A stretch of DNA of 13,436 nucleotides from Gammaproteobacteria bacterium. Its GTDB lineage: Bacteria > Pseudomonadota > Gammaproteobacteria > JAABTG01. Numbering within the stretch: the first letter of the stretch is position 1; each line of letters begins with the position of its first letter. The notes below the pieces were generated by a model. It saw nothing but the letters and a program-made list of their open reading frames with translations, made no database searches and was not told where the DNA came from. The stretch is taken from positions 1-13,436 of the forward strand of contig JASJBY010000135.1 in NCBI GenBank assembly GCA_030066245.1, read 5' to 3'. Both the position numbers and the translations under genes were made by a program. This document shows positions 12,554 to 13,436 of this stretch, in pieces.

Positions 12554-13436
12554 ATGATTAGAGCGTATTCCCAGCGCCTGCTGCCCCAATACTCCGGCCA
12601 GGTGCAGATTGCCGAGTCAGAGCGGGCACGCGCGATCACCATGGATGGTGAGGACTGGGAGATCCATTTTATTTTTGCGTCCAATGACGGCCGTCACCGT
12701 GATAAACACAAGCACAAGCGGAGCTTTATCAGGGTCACCAATATCAAGCATAACGAGCTGCGCGAGATTGGGAGAGACTCATCGCCCGAGCATGGAGAGG
12801 TAGACGAACGCATACTCGAGCTGACGACTTTTCTCTCAGCGGCGAGCCTGCCTTTCCCCGCGGCAGACAGGTATGAGTACTGGTTGCTCGATCCGGAGGA
12901 TGATTCGCCCCTGGCACTGGTCTTCTCCTGCACGGAAGCCGAACAAATGGCCGCATTTCCGTCTCGACCCGAGTGGACGGCGCTTCCAGCCGCGGTCATG
13001 CCCATACAGCTGACCCCTGACGAACGGGAACGATGTGATTCTCCGGTCAACTATCGGGTCGAGCAGCTTGTAGCCGCACGTGCGGGGAGTAAACCCCGTG
13101 CCCGCTGGTTCACCCGTCGCGCTGCTGAGGATGAAAGCTTCCCGCCCTGTATGGTCAGGGAGGACTGGCAGGACGAGGCACAGTACCAGTTATGTCAACG
13201 CTACATACAGCGGCAGTCCACGCGCTTGCTGATGCTGCATGGGCTAGAGCACGAAGATCGTAAGCGACTGGAGCTCGCGGCCAGGGCTTTCGCATTTGAG
13301 GTGGAGAGGTTCTTTCGTCTTTACCCGGAAGTAGTCGATGAAGAGCTCATGAAAGCGATTCTGGTCGAAGCGCGGCTCAGGAGCTCGGCGGGAGAGAAAA
13401 TGTCTCTTCTGGAGCGCAGAGACGGGGTTCTCTACC
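12554..13436 (+). CDS. Large conserved hypothetical protein, 3' end outside window
   Basis: An open frame of 294 codons that continues past the window end without a stop. I do not know its function. It starts MIRAYSQRLLPQYSGQVQIAESERARAI, then a DWEIHF strand, an unusual run of Lys/His (DGRHRDKHKHKRSF, about residues 45-57) and a mixed alpha/beta stretch. Recurring Trp/Pro-rich pieces such as RYEYWLLDPEDDSPLALV, FPSRPEWTALPA and FPPCMVREDW look conserved, followed by a helical part (YIQRQSTRLLMLHGLEHEDRKRLELAARAFAFEVERFFRLYPEVVDEELMKAILVEARLR). No signal peptide or membrane helix is visible, so it is probably cytoplasmic. It lacks a Shine-Dalgarno; ATG 12641 is an alternative start but would drop the sensible N-terminus. 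Confidence 0.75.
   Translation, partial: MIRAYSQRLLPQYSGQVQIAESERARAITMDGEDWEIHFIFASNDGRHRDKHKHKRSFIRVTNIKHNELREIGRDSSPEHGEVDERILELTTFLSAASLPFPAADRYEYWLLDPEDDSPLALVFSCTEAEQMAAFPSRPEWTALPAAVMPIQLTPDERERCDSPVNYRVEQLVAARAGSKPRARWFTRRAAEDESFPPCMVREDWQDEAQYQLCQRYIQRQSTRLLMLHGLEHEDRKRLELAARAFAFEVERFFRLYPEVVDEELMKAILVEARLRSSAGEKMSLLERRDGVLY

Overview
The window looks like chromosomal DNA of a moderately GC-rich gammaproteobacterium. An Ectothiorhodospiraceae- or Halomonas-like relative would fit, but I infer this from gene content (feoA-feoA-feoB-feoC, GammaFur-type boxes, short PilZ protein, conserved orphan proteins) and the taxonomic placement is uncertain. No rRNA, tRNA, CRISPR array, transposase or integrase is visible.

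Layout. (1) Positions 1-549 hold no convincing gene, but contain a long imperfect palindrome of about 120 bp. (2) Positions 550-3179 carry a two-gene plus-strand unit: an SO_0444/ArsP-type permease with a C-terminal HMA metal-binding domain, and an MFS transporter with a 68-residue tail containing 20 histidines. Together they suggest transition-metal export. (3) Positions 3180-3596 are non-coding and hairpin-rich. They end in a sigma70-like promoter whose -10 lies inside a Fur-like box, reading towards an 86-aa orphan protein (3848-4108). (4) The minus strand from 5613 down to 4162 encodes a Cys-rich orphan, a PilZ (c-di-GMP) protein and a membrane-anchored orphan. (5) Positions 5677-5757 form a divergent control region with three Fur-like boxes. 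On the feo side it is followed by a textbook intrinsic terminator (5781-5812) inside the leader. (6) Positions 6004-10823 form an extended ferrous-iron uptake unit: feoA, a second feoA, feoB, feoC, an aspartoacylase/AstE-like M14-type zinc hydrolase homologue, a short ORF, a frameshifted HMA_2-type protein and a CopD-like four-helix membrane protein. (7) The last 100 bp around the 3' end of the CopD-like gene (10746-10845) recur at 97% identity at 11863-11962. Between the copies sits only a minus-strand HepT/MntA toxin-antitoxin pair, so the roughly 1.1-kb block looks like an att-type integration cassette without its own recombinase. (8) Positions 12344-13436 hold a 53-aa basic orphan with a strong ribosome binding site, a GC-rich hairpin, and the 5' part of a large conserved hypothetical protein that runs off the window in the same frame.

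How the parts fit. The centre of the window is an iron-responsive locus. Fur boxes appear to govern the feo operon, the divergent Cys-rich orphan and possibly the 86-aa orphan. The feo genes supply GTP-dependent Fe(II) import. Downstream metal-domain and membrane genes probably ride on the same transcript, and an upstream metal exporter pair flanks the locus. The most unusual points are the terminator in the feo leader, the M14-like hydrolase inside a feo operon, and the toxin-antitoxin cassette bounded by duplicated gene ends.
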